Below are positions 1-7,437 of a stretch of 9,976 bases of DNA, piece by piece (position 1 is the first letter of the stretch; every line of letters begins with the position of its first letter). The notes beneath the pieces are model-generated. The model was not told the DNA's origin. It saw only the letters and a program-made list of their open reading frames with translations, and searched no databases. Source of the stretch: CAYWJT01 sp964458655 (GTDB lineage: Bacteria > Acidobacteriota > Aminicenantia > Aminicenantales > Saccharicenantaceae); the NCBI GenBank assembly GCA_964458655.1, contig CAYWJT010000069.1, positions 1-9,976 of the forward strand, in the 5' to 3' direction. The position numbers and the translations under genes are program-made.

Positions 1-26
1 CTCAAAACTCATCCCCAGCCAAGCGC

Positions 27-44
27 GTCACTAATGTAGTGGAC
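27..44. promoter_or_regulatory. Near-palindrome upstream of the gcv promoter
   Basis: GTCACTA, a 3-nt centre ATG, then TAGTGGAC. The arms CACTA (29-33) and TAGTG (37-41) match perfectly, and one unpaired base lets the match extend to the outer GTC/GAC. It ends 12 nt upstream of the proposed -35 box, where an activator or repressor dimer could sit. No known operator consensus is recognised, and a site this short can arise by chance. Confidence 0.22.
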
Positions 45-56
45 GAGACCAGCGGC

Positions 57-86
57 TTGAACTCACACCCCAAAAGGAAGTATGAT
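57..86 (+). promoter_or_regulatory. Sigma70-type promoter of the gcvT-glyS operon
   Basis: The -35 box TTGAAC (57-62) matches TTGACA at 4 of 6 positions, including TTGA. The -10 box TATGAT (81-86) matches TATAAT at 5 of 6. The spacer is 18 nt. Transcription would begin near 92-94, giving an untranslated leader of about 28 nt. That is too short for a glycine riboswitch, which often precedes gcvT in other bacteria. The promoter also explains why the in-frame ATG at 82 is unlikely to be the gcvT start: it lies inside the -10 box. Inferred from sequence only. Confidence 0.55.
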
Positions 87-107
87 ACATGAGCGTTTTC
101 CCCGAGC

Positions 108-113
108 GAGAGG
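108..113 (+). promoter_or_regulatory. Ribosome binding site fixing the gcvT start
   Basis: GAGAGG lies 7 nt before the ATG at 121 but only 1 nt before the in-frame ATG at 115. The spacing therefore supports 121 as the start. The purine-rich AGGAAG at 75-80 is 1 nt from the ATG at 82 and lies upstream of the predicted transcript start. Confidence 0.5.
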
Positions 114-120
114 CATGCCT

Positions 121-1209
121 ATGAAAAAGACGCGATTGAACGAGGCCCACAAGAGATACGGCGGCAGGATGATCGAGTTCGCCGGCTGGGAGATGCCGGT
201 CGAGTACAGCGGCATCATGCCCGAGCACGTGGCTGTCCGGACCGCGGCCGGCCTGTTCGACGTCAGCCACATGGGCGAGGTCACCGTAAAAGGCGCCGAC
301 GCCCTGCGCTTCCTGCAATGGCTGACGCCCAATGACGTCGCCCGCCTGGCGCCGGGTCAGGTCCAGTACACCGCCCTGACGACGCCCGAGGCTACCTTCG
401 TCGACGACATGCTCATCTACTGCATGGGACCGGAGGATTACTTCCTGGTCGTCAACGCGGCCAACACCGACAAGGACTTCGCCTGGATCAAGGGCCATAC
501 TTCCGGCTTCAGTGTCGAGGTCGAGAACCTGAGCGACGCCTATTCCCAGCTCGCGCTCCAAGGGCCCAAGGCCGAGGCCATCCTGCAGCCCTTGACCGAT
601 ATCGACCTGGCCGCCATGAAGTCCTTCACCTGGGTCAGGGGCAGGGTGGCGGGCAAGGCCTGTCTCGTCTCGCGCACCGGGTACACCGGCGAGGACGGCT
701 TCGAGATCTACACCACCGACACGGACCCGGCTCACATATGGGACGCCGTCATGGACAGGGGGAAACCGGTCGGTCTGCTGCCTGTGGGGTTGGGGGCCAG
801 GGACACGTTGCGTCTCGAAGCCAAGCTCATGCTCTACGGCAACGATATCACGGACAAAACGACGGTCCTCGAGGCCGACCTGAAATGGATCGTCAAGTTC
901 CAGAAGGGGGATTTCCTCGGCAAGGCCGTCCTGGAGAAACAGCTCGCGGAGGGCCTGAAGAGGAAGCTCGCCGGGTTCGAGGTGGTCGGCGGCGGCATCG
1001 CCAGGCCGCACTATCCGGTCTTCTACAGGGGTGAAAAGGTTTCCGAGGTTTGCTCGGGCACCTTCGCGCCGTTCCTGAAAAAAGCCATAGGGCTGGCCTA
1101 TCTGCCTGTCGAGGCCACGGCCGTCGGCACGGAATTCGAGGTCGGCATCAGGGACAGGCGCGCGAAGGCCGTGGTCATCTCGACGCCTTTCTACAAGCGG
1201 CCGAAATAA
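121..1209 (+). CDS. gcvT: Glycine cleavage system T-protein (aminomethyltransferase)
   Basis: T-protein releases ammonia from the aminomethyl group carried on lipoyl-H-protein and passes the one-carbon unit to tetrahydrofolate, forming 5,10-methylene-THF, in the cytoplasm. The 362-aa product has the usual family length. Its N-terminus has the expected FAGWEMPVEYSG segment, followed by FDVSHMGE (46-53), an Asp pair (95-96) at the position of the family's catalytic Asp, a LALQGPKA segment, GYTGEDGFEIY (187-197) and GARDTLRLEA with LYGNDI (225-243). The C-terminal barrel domain spans roughly 275-360. The Gly-Gly often found just before the Asp pair is replaced here by a PEATF segment, a minor divergence. 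The start at 121 is chosen because its ribosome site is well spaced and upstream ATGs fall in or near the promoter. First gene of the operon; 71 nt to gcvH. Confidence 0.96.
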   Translation: MKKTRLNEAHKRYGGRMIEFAGWEMPVEYSGIMPEHVAVRTAAGLFDVSHMGEVTVKGADALRFLQWLTPNDVARLAPGQVQYTALTTPEATFVDDMLIYCMGPEDYFLVVNAANTDKDFAWIKGHTSGFSVEVENLSDAYSQLALQGPKAEAILQPLTDIDLAAMKSFTWVRGRVAGKACLVSRTGYTGEDGFEIYTTDTDPAHIWDAVMDRGKPVGLLPVGLGARDTLRLEAKLMLYGNDITDKTTVLEADLKWIVKFQKGDFLGKAVLEKQLAEGLKRKLAGFEVVGGGIARPHYPVFYRGEKVSEVCSGTFAPFLKKAIGLAYLPVEATAVGTEFEVGIRDRRAKAVVISTPFYKRPK

Positions 1210-1222
1210 GGAGCGCCCGCAG

Positions 1223-1248
1223 AGCCGCGGGCTTCGCGGCCCGCGGCT
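1223..1248. other. Strong GC hairpin between gcvT and gcvH
   Basis: GCCGCGGGC (1224-1232) and GCCCGCGGC (1239-1247) are perfect inverted repeats around a 6-nt loop, TTCGCG. An outer A-T pair (1223/1248) makes a 10-bp stem. It is followed by a purine-rich stretch, not a T run, so it is not a canonical intrinsic terminator. Known roles for such elements between co-transcribed genes are protection of upstream mRNA from 3' exonucleases, an RNA-processing boundary, or a dispersed REP-like repeat. Which applies here cannot be told from one copy. Confidence 0.55.
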
Positions 1249-1280
1249 GCAGATAGAAGAAAACCGACGAGGAGGAAAGC

Positions 1281-1667
1281 ATGTATCCCGATGATCTTCT
1301 TTACACGAAAGACCACGAATGGATAAAGGTCGAAGGCGATGAAGGCCTGGTCGGCATAACCGAATTCGCGCAGCACCAGCTGGGCGACGTCATCTACGTC
1401 GAACTGCCCAAGGTCGGGACCAAGCTCGGCTCCCGCCAGACGATCGGCGTCGTGGAATCGGTCAAGTCGGTCTCGGATGTCTACTCGCCGGTCTCCGGAG
1501 AGGTGATCGCCGCCAACGAGGAACTCGCCCAGTCCCCGGACCTAGTAAACAAAGACCCTCACGGCAAGGGCTGGATCGCCAGGCTCATCCTCCAGGACAA
1601 GAAGGAGCTCGAGGGCCTGATGTCTGCGGCCGATTACGAGAAATTCCTGCAGGGTCTGGAGGGCTGA
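1281..1667 (+). CDS. gcvH: Glycine cleavage system H-protein (lipoyl carrier)
   Basis: H-protein carries the aminomethyl intermediate on a lipoylated lysine between the P-, T- and L-proteins. The 128-aa product is normal length and opens with the typical YTKDHEWIKVEGD segment. The lipoylation site is Lys62 in VVESVKSVSDVYSP (57-70), followed by the conserved SGEVIAANEEL and NKDPHGKGWIARL segments. A full AGGAGG ribosome site (1270-1275) lies 5 nt before the ATG. No lipoate ligase or lipoyl synthase gene is in this window, so the cofactor must be supplied from elsewhere. It follows the GC hairpin, which could allow it to be made at a different level from gcvT. Confidence 0.97.
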   Translation: MYPDDLLYTKDHEWIKVEGDEGLVGITEFAQHQLGDVIYVELPKVGTKLGSRQTIGVVESVKSVSDVYSPVSGEVIAANEELAQSPDLVNKDPHGKGWIARLILQDKKELEGLMSAADYEKFLQGLEG

Positions 1668-1701
1668 GCGCCCCTTCGAGGTCCAGCCCAGGGGGAATCA
1701 G

Positions 1702-3048
1702 ATGAGCTATATTTCCATCAGCGACAAGGACAAGCGGGCCATGCTGGAGTCGATCGGCGTCGGCTCGGTCGAGGAGCTGTTCAGTTCCCTCCCCGAATGG
1801 ACCAGGGTCAAGGGAGATCTCGACCTGCCCGGGCCGATGTCCGAGCTGGAGCTAACCCGGACCGTGAGCGGCCTGGCCGCCGGGAACCGCTGCGCCGATT
1901 ATCTCTCCTTTCTCGGCGGCGGCGCTTACGACCATTTCATTCCCGCGGTCGTCGACCAGCTCAGCTCCAGGGGGGAGTTCGTGACACCCTACACGCCCTA
2001 CCAGCCCGAGGTGAGCCAGGGAACGCTTCAGGTCACCTTCGAGTTCCAGACCCTCATGGCCCAGCTCACCGGTCTGGACATCGCCAACGCCTCGCTCTAT
2101 GACGGTTCCACCGGAGCGGCCGAAGCGGCGCTGATGGCCCACAGGGTGCAGGGCAAGACGAAGCTGCTGGTCTCGAGCGCGCTGCATCCCCAGTACCGTG
2201 AGGTCATCAGGACTTATTTCCGCAACCTGGGCGTCGCTTTGACGGAGCTGCCGTACGGCCGGGACGGCAGGACGGACATCGAAGCTGCCGGCCGGCTCCT
2301 TGACGGGGAGACCGCAGCCGTCCTGGTCCAGTCCCCGAATTATTTCGGGGTCGTGGAAGACCTGGCCGCCTTTTCCGCCCTGGCCCATGGCCGTCAGGCC
2401 CTTTCCGTGGTCGTCGTGGCCGAGGCCTTGTCGCTCGGTGTCTTGGAAGCGCCCGGCCGGCTCGGCGCCGACATCGTCACAGGGGAGGGGCAGTCCTTCG
2501 GCATACCGCTGAGCTACGGCGGGCCTTACCTGGGCTTCCTGACCACCAAAAAGGATTATGTGAGACAGATGCCGGGACGGGTCGTGGGCATGACCAAGGA
2601 CGTGGAAGGCCGCCGAGGTTTTGTCCTGACCCTGGCCACCCGTGAACAGCACATCAGGCGGGAGAAGGCCACCTCCAACATCTGCACCAACCAGGCCTTG
2701 TGCGCAGTCAGGGCCGCGATCTTCCTGGAGACCCTCGGCCGGCACGGGCTGACCGAGCTCGCCCGGCAGAACGCCGCCAAGGCCGCCTATGCGGCGGCCG
2801 TCCTTTCGTCGGTCCCGGGCGCCAAGAAAAAGTTCTCCGGGCCTTTCTTCAACGAGTTCGTGCTGGAATTCTCGGCGCCCTGGGCGGAGGTGGAAGCCGG
2901 CCTCAGGGGCAAGGGCATACTGGGCGGTCTGGCCCTCGGCCGGGATTACCCGGAGCTCGCCGGCTGCGCCCTCGTCTGCGTCACAGAGATGAGGACCAGG
3001 GAGGAGATCGACGGATTCGGACGCGCCCTCAAGGAGGTCCTGTCATGA
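1702..3048 (+). CDS. gcvPA: Glycine dehydrogenase (decarboxylating) subunit 1, P-protein alpha-type chain
   Basis: This is the N-terminal half-chain of the two-subunit P-protein, which decarboxylates glycine and loads the aminomethyl group onto H-protein. The 448-aa product has the standard length. Diagnostic segments are FLGGGAYDHFIP (70-81), YTPYQPEVSQGTLQ (97-110), QSPNYFG (210-216), GQSFGIPLSYGGPYLGF (263-279) and REQHIRREKATSNICTNQAL (314-333). In split P-proteins the PLP lysine sits on the partner chain (gcvPB), so none is expected here. The ribosome site is AGGGGGAA at 1690-1697. The stop codon overlaps the gcvPB start as ATGA, a usual sign of translational coupling for subunits needed in equal amounts. 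Confidence 0.96.
   Translation: MSYISISDKDKRAMLESIGVGSVEELFSSLPEWTRVKGDLDLPGPMSELELTRTVSGLAAGNRCADYLSFLGGGAYDHFIPAVVDQLSSRGEFVTPYTPYQPEVSQGTLQVTFEFQTLMAQLTGLDIANASLYDGSTGAAEAALMAHRVQGKTKLLVSSALHPQYREVIRTYFRNLGVALTELPYGRDGRTDIEAAGRLLDGETAAVLVQSPNYFGVVEDLAAFSALAHGRQALSVVVVAEALSLGVLEAPGRLGADIVTGEGQSFGIPLSYGGPYLGFLTTKKDYVRQMPGRVVGMTKDVEGRRGFVLTLATREQHIRREKATSNICTNQALCAVRAAIFLETLGRHGLTELARQNAAKAAYAAAVLSSVPGAKKKFSGPFFNEFVLEFSAPWAEVEAGLRGKGILGGLALGRDYPELAGCALVCVTEMRTREEIDGFGRALKEVLS
3031..3038 (+). promoter_or_regulatory. Consensus ribosome binding site of gcvPB inside gcvPA
   Basis: AAGGAGGT is a full anti-Shine-Dalgarno match 6 nt before the ATG at 3045. It decides the gcvPB start, because that reading frame is open without a stop far upstream within gcvPA. 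Confidence 0.75.
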
Positions 3049-4502
3049 ACAAGGCGATGCGCGAACCTTTGATATTCGAGCTCAGCGGTCCGGGCAAGCG
3101 CGCCCTGGAGCTGCCCCCTCTCGACGTTCCGGAAGGAAGCGGTCTTCCGGCGGGCATACCGCTCAGGCGGGAAGTAGAAGGCTTCCCGGAGGTCTCCGAG
3201 ACCGAACTCGTCCGGCATTTCACGCGCCTGTCGCAGCTCAATTACTGCGTCGATATCGGTTTCTATCCGCTCGGCTCCTGCACCATGAAGTACAACCCGA
3301 AGATAAACGAGAAGCTCTCGGCCCTGCCGGGATTCGCCTCTTCGCATCCCCTCGCTCCCGAGGAGCTCGTCCAGGGCAACCTGGAGGTCATCAGGAGGCT
3401 GGAAAAGCTCCTGTGCGAGATAACGGGCCTGGACGCCTTCACCCTCCAGCCCGCGGCCGGCGCCCACGGCGAGCTCACCGGCATGATGGTCATCAGGGCC
3501 GCGCTCGGGAAACGGGGCGACCCACGCAAGTACGTGCTCATCCCTGATTCGGCCCACGGCACCAACCCCTCCTCGGCCCATATCTGCGGATACACGGTCA
3601 AGGAGATCAAGTCCAACGAGAACGGTACGGTCGACCCGGCGGTGCTGGAAAAGGAGATGACGGAGGAAGTGGCCGCCCTGATGCTGACCAACCCCAACAC
3701 CCTGGGCGTGTTCGAGTACGACATCTGCCGGATAGCCGAGATCGTCCACGGCAAGGGCGGCTATCTTTATATGGACGGGGCCAACATGAACGCCCTGGTG
3801 GGGATAGCGCGGCCGGCCTCATTCGGGGTGGATGTCCTGCACATCAACCTCCACAAGACCTTCTCCACGCCCCACGGAGGCGGCGGTCCCGGCTCCGGAC
3901 CGGTCGGTGTGACCGGGGAGCTGGCCCGCTTCCTGCCCGTGCCCAGGGTCGAGGAAAGGGGAGGCAAGCTAGTCCTGGATTTCGACCGGCCTGACTCCAT
4001 CGGACGCGTGCGCGGCTTCTTCGGCAACTTCTCGGTTATGGTCCGCGCCCTGTGCTACATCCTGAGCCTGGGGCCGAAGGGGATAAGGGAGGTCGCCGAA
4101 TACGCGGTGCTGAACTCCAATTACATCCGCAGGAACCTCGAGGCCGACTATCACCTTAAATACGCGACCCCCACCCTGCACGAGTGCGTCTTCTCCGACA
4201 AGTACCAGAAGGAGTTCGGGGTCAGCAATCTGGACATCGCCAAGCGGCTCATCGACTACGGGGTGCATCCGCCGACCATGTCTTTCCCGCTCATCGTCCA
4301 CGGCGCCCTGATGATAGAACCGACGGAAACCGAGAGCAAGCGCGACCTCGACATCTTCATCGAGGCCATGAAAGCGATCGCCAGGGAAGCCCGAGAGAAC
4401 CCGGAGGTGCTGCGGGCGGCGCCGCACGCGACCTACGTCCGCAGGCTCGACGAGGTCCAGGCCGCCAAGAACCCTGTGCTGCGCTGGGATAGTGGAAGTT
4501 GA
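3045..4502 (+). CDS. gcvPB: Glycine dehydrogenase (decarboxylating) subunit 2, PLP-binding P-protein chain
   Basis: This is the catalytic half of the split P-protein. The 485-aa product has the normal length. It shows GFYPLGSCTMKYNPK (72-86), PAAGAHGELTG (136-146), DSAHGTNPSSA (168-178) and the PLP site LHKTFSTPHGGGGPGSGP (269-286), with Lys271 as the expected Schiff-base lysine and a glycine-rich loop behind it. The C-terminal part has the conserved HPPTMSFPLIVHGALMIEPT segment seen in glycine dehydrogenases. It overlaps gcvPA by 4 nt and is followed after 2 nt by glyQ. Split P-proteins occur in many bacteria and archaea; proteobacteria such as E. coli have a single fused gcvP. No lpd (L-protein) gene is here, so that component is presumably shared from another locus. 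Confidence 0.96.
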   Translation: MNKAMREPLIFELSGPGKRALELPPLDVPEGSGLPAGIPLRREVEGFPEVSETELVRHFTRLSQLNYCVDIGFYPLGSCTMKYNPKINEKLSALPGFASSHPLAPEELVQGNLEVIRRLEKLLCEITGLDAFTLQPAAGAHGELTGMMVIRAALGKRGDPRKYVLIPDSAHGTNPSSAHICGYTVKEIKSNENGTVDPAVLEKEMTEEVAALMLTNPNTLGVFEYDICRIAEIVHGKGGYLYMDGANMNALVGIARPASFGVDVLHINLHKTFSTPHGGGGPGSGPVGVTGELARFLPVPRVEERGGKLVLDFDRPDSIGRVRGFFGNFSVMVRALCYILSLGPKGIREVAEYAVLNSNYIRRNLEADYHLKYATPTLHECVFSDKYQKEFGVSNLDIAKRLIDYGVHPPTMSFPLIVHGALMIEPTETESKRDLDIFIEAMKAIAREARENPEVLRAAPHATYVRRLDEVQAAKNPVLRWDSGS

Positions 4503-4504
4503 CC

Positions 4505-5353
4505 ATGGCTTTCCAGGACCTCATCCTGAACCTGCACCGCTACTGGGCGGACCAGGGCTGCTACATCGCCCAGTCCTACGACGTCGAGGTGGGCGCCGGC
4601 ACGATGACGCCGGACACCTTTTTCCGGGTGCTCGACCCGAGGCCCTGGAAAGTGGGCTATGTCCAGCCTTCGCGCCGGCCGACAGACGGGCGCTACGGCG
4701 AGAACCCCAACCGGGTCCAGAAGCACTTCCAGTACCAGGTGATCATCAAGCCGTCGCCGCCCGACATCCAGGACACCTATATCAAGAGCCTGGAGTTCCT
4801 GGGCATCGACCTCAAGGAGCACGACCTGCGCTTCGACGAGGACAACTGGGAGTCGCCCACCATCGGCGCCTGGGGAGTCGGCTGGCAGGTCCTGCTCGAC
4901 GGGCTTGAGATAACCCAGTTCACCTATTTCCAACAGTGCGGCGGCATCGAGCTCAGCCCGGTGCCGGTGGAGATCACTTACGGCCTGGAGAGACTGGAGA
5001 TGTTCCTGGAGCAGAAGGACAACATCTACGACCTGCGCTGGTCCGCTGACGTCACCTACGGCGACCTCAGGCTGCGGGAAGAGAAGGAGTTCTCCGCCTA
5101 CAACTTCGAGAAGGCCGGGGTCGAAACGCTCCGCAGGGGTTTCAAGGCCAACCTCAAGGAAGCGGCCCGTCTCATCCAGGAAAGGCTGCTGCTGCCGGCC
5201 TACGACACATGCCTCAAGTGCTCGCACCTTTTCAACCTGCTCGACTCCCGGGGCGCCATCAGCGTCACGGAGAGGGTCAAGCTCATAGCGGAGATGCGCG
5301 GCCTGGTCAACGAGATCGCCCGGCTTTACACCGGAGCAAAGGACGTAGCCTGA
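4505..5353 (+). CDS. glyQ: Glycyl-tRNA synthetase alpha subunit
   Basis: This is the class II catalytic subunit of the alpha2beta2 glycyl-tRNA synthetase, which activates glycine with ATP and, with GlyS, charges tRNA-Gly. The 282-aa product is close to the usual length. It begins FQDLILNLHRYWADQGC and contains VEVGAGT (27-33), the motif-2 region YVQPSRRPTDGRYGENPNR (52-70), EDNWESPTIGAWG with Trp115, QFTYFQQCGG, and EITYGLERLEMF with Glu162/Arg163. The C-terminal helices include SHLFNLLDSRGAISVTER. The ATG at 4505 is preceded by GGAAG (4494-4498) with 6-nt spacing; a TTG two codons earlier is less likely. It lies 2 nt after gcvPB, so co-transcription with the glycine cleavage genes is almost forced. 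Confidence 0.97.
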   Translation: MAFQDLILNLHRYWADQGCYIAQSYDVEVGAGTMTPDTFFRVLDPRPWKVGYVQPSRRPTDGRYGENPNRVQKHFQYQVIIKPSPPDIQDTYIKSLEFLGIDLKEHDLRFDEDNWESPTIGAWGVGWQVLLDGLEITQFTYFQQCGGIELSPVPVEITYGLERLEMFLEQKDNIYDLRWSADVTYGDLRLREEKEFSAYNFEKAGVETLRRGFKANLKEAARLIQERLLLPAYDTCLKCSHLFNLLDSRGAISVTERVKLIAEMRGLVNEIARLYTGAKDVA

Positions 5354-7437
5354 TGGAATTCCTGCTGGAGCTGCTCACCGAAGAGATGCCATCGTCGCAC
5401 ATAAGAACGGCTTTGGAACAGCTGGAGAAGGGCTTGCGCGAGGAGTTGGGTTCGGCCCGCATCGCCGTCCATGAGCTGAAGACTTTCGGCACCCCGCGCC
5501 GCCTCATCCTGGCTGCCGATATAGCCGAAGGCGAAGAGGAAAGGGAAACGGTCGTGACCGGGCCGCCCAAGTCGGCCGGACTGGACGCCCAAGGCGGCCT
5601 GACCCGGGCCGGCCAGGGGTTCGCCCGGGCCCACAACGTGTCTGAGAGCGATATCGAGGTCATCTCGACTCCGAAAGGGGAGTACCTCGGCTTCAGGCGT
5701 CGGACCAAAGGCCGGGCCGCCGCGGACGTTCTGGCCGAAGCCGTCCCGAGGCTCCTAAGCTCCCTGACCTTCCCCAAGACCATGCGCTGGGGTGATACTC
5801 AACTGCGGTTCTCCCGGCCGGTCCACGGTCTGCTCTGCGTATTCGGAGGGAAGCCCGTGGCCGCTTCCTTCGCCGGGCTCGCCGCGTCCAACCGCACGGT
5901 CGGGCACAGGGTCATCGCCCCCGGTCCGATCGAGGTCGGCTCGTTTGCCGAATACCGGGACAGGCTGGCCGCGGCCGGAGTCGTCATCGACCAGACGGAG
6001 AGGCAAAGCCTGATCCTGAAGCAGGCCGAACAGCACCTCTCGCCGCGTGGGGCCAGGATCTATCCCGACCCCGGCCTTCTGGAAGAACTATCCTGGACGG
6101 TCGAGCATCCATTCGTCATCTTCGGGTCCTTCCCGGAGAAGTACCTCAACCTGCCGATTGAAGTCCTGGCCTCGGCCATGAGGGAGGGCCAGAAGCTCTT
6201 CACGGTCGTCAGAGACAGGAAGCAGCTGCCCCATTTCATCGGCGTCGCCGACGTCGCGGGCGACCCCCGCGGCCTGATCAGGGCAGGCAATGAACGGGTG
6301 CTGAGGGCCAGGCTCGAGGATGCCGAGTTCTTCTGGGCCCAGGACCGCAAGCTCACGCTGGCCAAACGGGCCGCCGGCCTGAAGAACGTGGTCTTCCAGG
6401 AGCGGCTCGGGACCTATGAAGACAAATCTCAGCGTCTGCAGAAGCTCGCGGCCTATATATGCGACAGGATAGACGCTGCTCATCTGAAAAAGGAACTCAC
6501 GATCGCGGCCGGCCTCTGCAAGGCCGACCTGCTTTCGGACATGGTCCGGGAGTTCCCAGGGCTCCAGGGCCGGATGGGAGGCCTCTACGCCCGGCAGGAA
6601 GGCTACCCGGCCGAGGTCTGGCAGGCGATATACGAGCACTACAAACCGGCCGGCCTCGAGGACGAATCGCCCGCTTCGCTTGCCGGGGCGGTCCTCTCGC
6701 TCGCTGACAAGCTCGATTCGACCGTCGGCGTGATCGGCGTTGGTGTCGAGTTCAGCGGCTCGAGCGACCCGTTCGGGCTGAGGCGCAACGCCCACGGTGC
6801 GATCAAAGTCGTCCTTGACCACAAGCTGCGCCTGTCGTTCCCCCGTCTGGTCGATAAGGCGGTCTCCGTTTACGCTGACAAGCTCACTCTGAAAAAAGAG
6901 GAAACGCTCAAGGCGGTCAGGGAATTCTTCGAGGGCCGGCTGCGTTTCGCCCTATCCAGCCTGGGCTACAGGTACGACATCGTGGCGGCCGCGCTCGGCC
7001 CTGGCCTGGAATCGGTCTATGACGCGTATCTCAGGGTCAAGGCCCTGGACGCCCTGAAGTCGAGCCCGCAATTCGAGCCGTTCATCCTGATGGCCAAGAG
7101 GGTCAAGAACATACTCCGCGGTCAGCCGCGCTGTCGGCTCGTGCCGGAAACGCTTCAGGAAAAGGAAGAGAGGGAGCTCTACGCGGCCTTCTCGATAATC
7201 AGGAACAACGCCGGCGAGATGATCAAACACGGCGATTTCGTCCAGGCCCAGAACATGGTCTTTAAGCTCAGGCCGGTCCTGAACGCCTTCTTCGATAAGG
7301 TGCTCGTCATGGCCGAGGACAGGAAGCTCAGACAGAACCGGCTCGGTTTGCTCCAGGCCATCGACGGCCTGCTCGGTTCGATCGCCGATTACTCGCAAGT
7401 GGTCGTTGAAGGCGAGAAACAACAGGCCAGGAATTAG
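5353..7437 (+). CDS. glyS: Glycyl-tRNA synthetase beta subunit
   Basis: The beta subunit binds tRNA-Gly and is required for charging by the GlyQS complex. The 694-aa product is about the family length. It starts MEFLLELLTEEMPSSHI, the usual LxEEMPs-type opening. A central segment, CKADLLSDMVREFPGLQG (389-406) followed by MGGLYARQEG, is characteristic of the HD-like domain of GlyS. SLADKLDSTVGVIGVG and DPFGLRRNAHG follow. The last ~110 residues form the DALR-type anticodon-binding domain, with FDKVLVMAEDRKLRQNRLGLL. The start ATG overlaps the glyQ stop by one base (TGATG). It ends tail-to-tail with the PilZ gene, sharing stop-codon bases. No intrinsic terminator is seen after it. Confidence 0.97.
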   Translation: MEFLLELLTEEMPSSHIRTALEQLEKGLREELGSARIAVHELKTFGTPRRLILAADIAEGEEERETVVTGPPKSAGLDAQGGLTRAGQGFARAHNVSESDIEVISTPKGEYLGFRRRTKGRAAADVLAEAVPRLLSSLTFPKTMRWGDTQLRFSRPVHGLLCVFGGKPVAASFAGLAASNRTVGHRVIAPGPIEVGSFAEYRDRLAAAGVVIDQTERQSLILKQAEQHLSPRGARIYPDPGLLEELSWTVEHPFVIFGSFPEKYLNLPIEVLASAMREGQKLFTVVRDRKQLPHFIGVADVAGDPRGLIRAGNERVLRARLEDAEFFWAQDRKLTLAKRAAGLKNVVFQERLGTYEDKSQRLQKLAAYICDRIDAAHLKKELTIAAGLCKADLLSDMVREFPGLQGRMGGLYARQEGYPAEVWQAIYEHYKPAGLEDESPASLAGAVLSLADKLDSTVGVIGVGVEFSGSSDPFGLRRNAHGAIKVVLDHKLRLSFPRLVDKAVSVYADKLTLKKEETLKAVREFFEGRLRFALSSLGYRYDIVAAALGPGLESVYDAYLRVKALDALKSSPQFEPFILMAKRVKNILRGQPRCRLVPETLQEKEERELYAAFSIIRNNAGEMIKHGDFVQAQNMVFKLRPVLNAFFDKVLVMAEDRKLRQNRLGLLQAIDGLLGSIADYSQVVVEGEKQQARN

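Noticed and set aside
1..80. Possible tRNA end (T-loop-like GTTCAAG on the minus strand near 56-64)
   Set aside because: No pairing T-stem, anticodon arm or acceptor stem could be found around it. Positions 1-26 are otherwise unexplained.
82..120. Earlier gcvT starts at 82 and 115
   Set aside because: 82 lies inside the -10 box and would have a ribosome site only 1 nt away; 115 also has 1-nt spacing. The family N-terminus aligns with the start at 121.
31..1011. A 326-codon open frame on the minus strand opposite gcvT
   Set aside because: It is the antisense shadow of a GC-rich gene; gcvT matches its family along its full length and the antisense product has no recognisable motif. The same applies to the long minus-strand frames opposite gcvPA, gcvPB, glyQ and glyS.
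1223..1260. Hairpin read as an intrinsic terminator
   Set aside because: The sequence after the stem is AGATAGAAGAAAA-like, with no T run on the + strand, and gcvH follows closely in the same pathway.
2700..3044. N-terminal extension of gcvPB into gcvPA
   Set aside because: The frame is open, but it overlaps the conserved C-terminal part of gcvPA, while an ideal ribosome site and a family-like N-terminus mark 3045.
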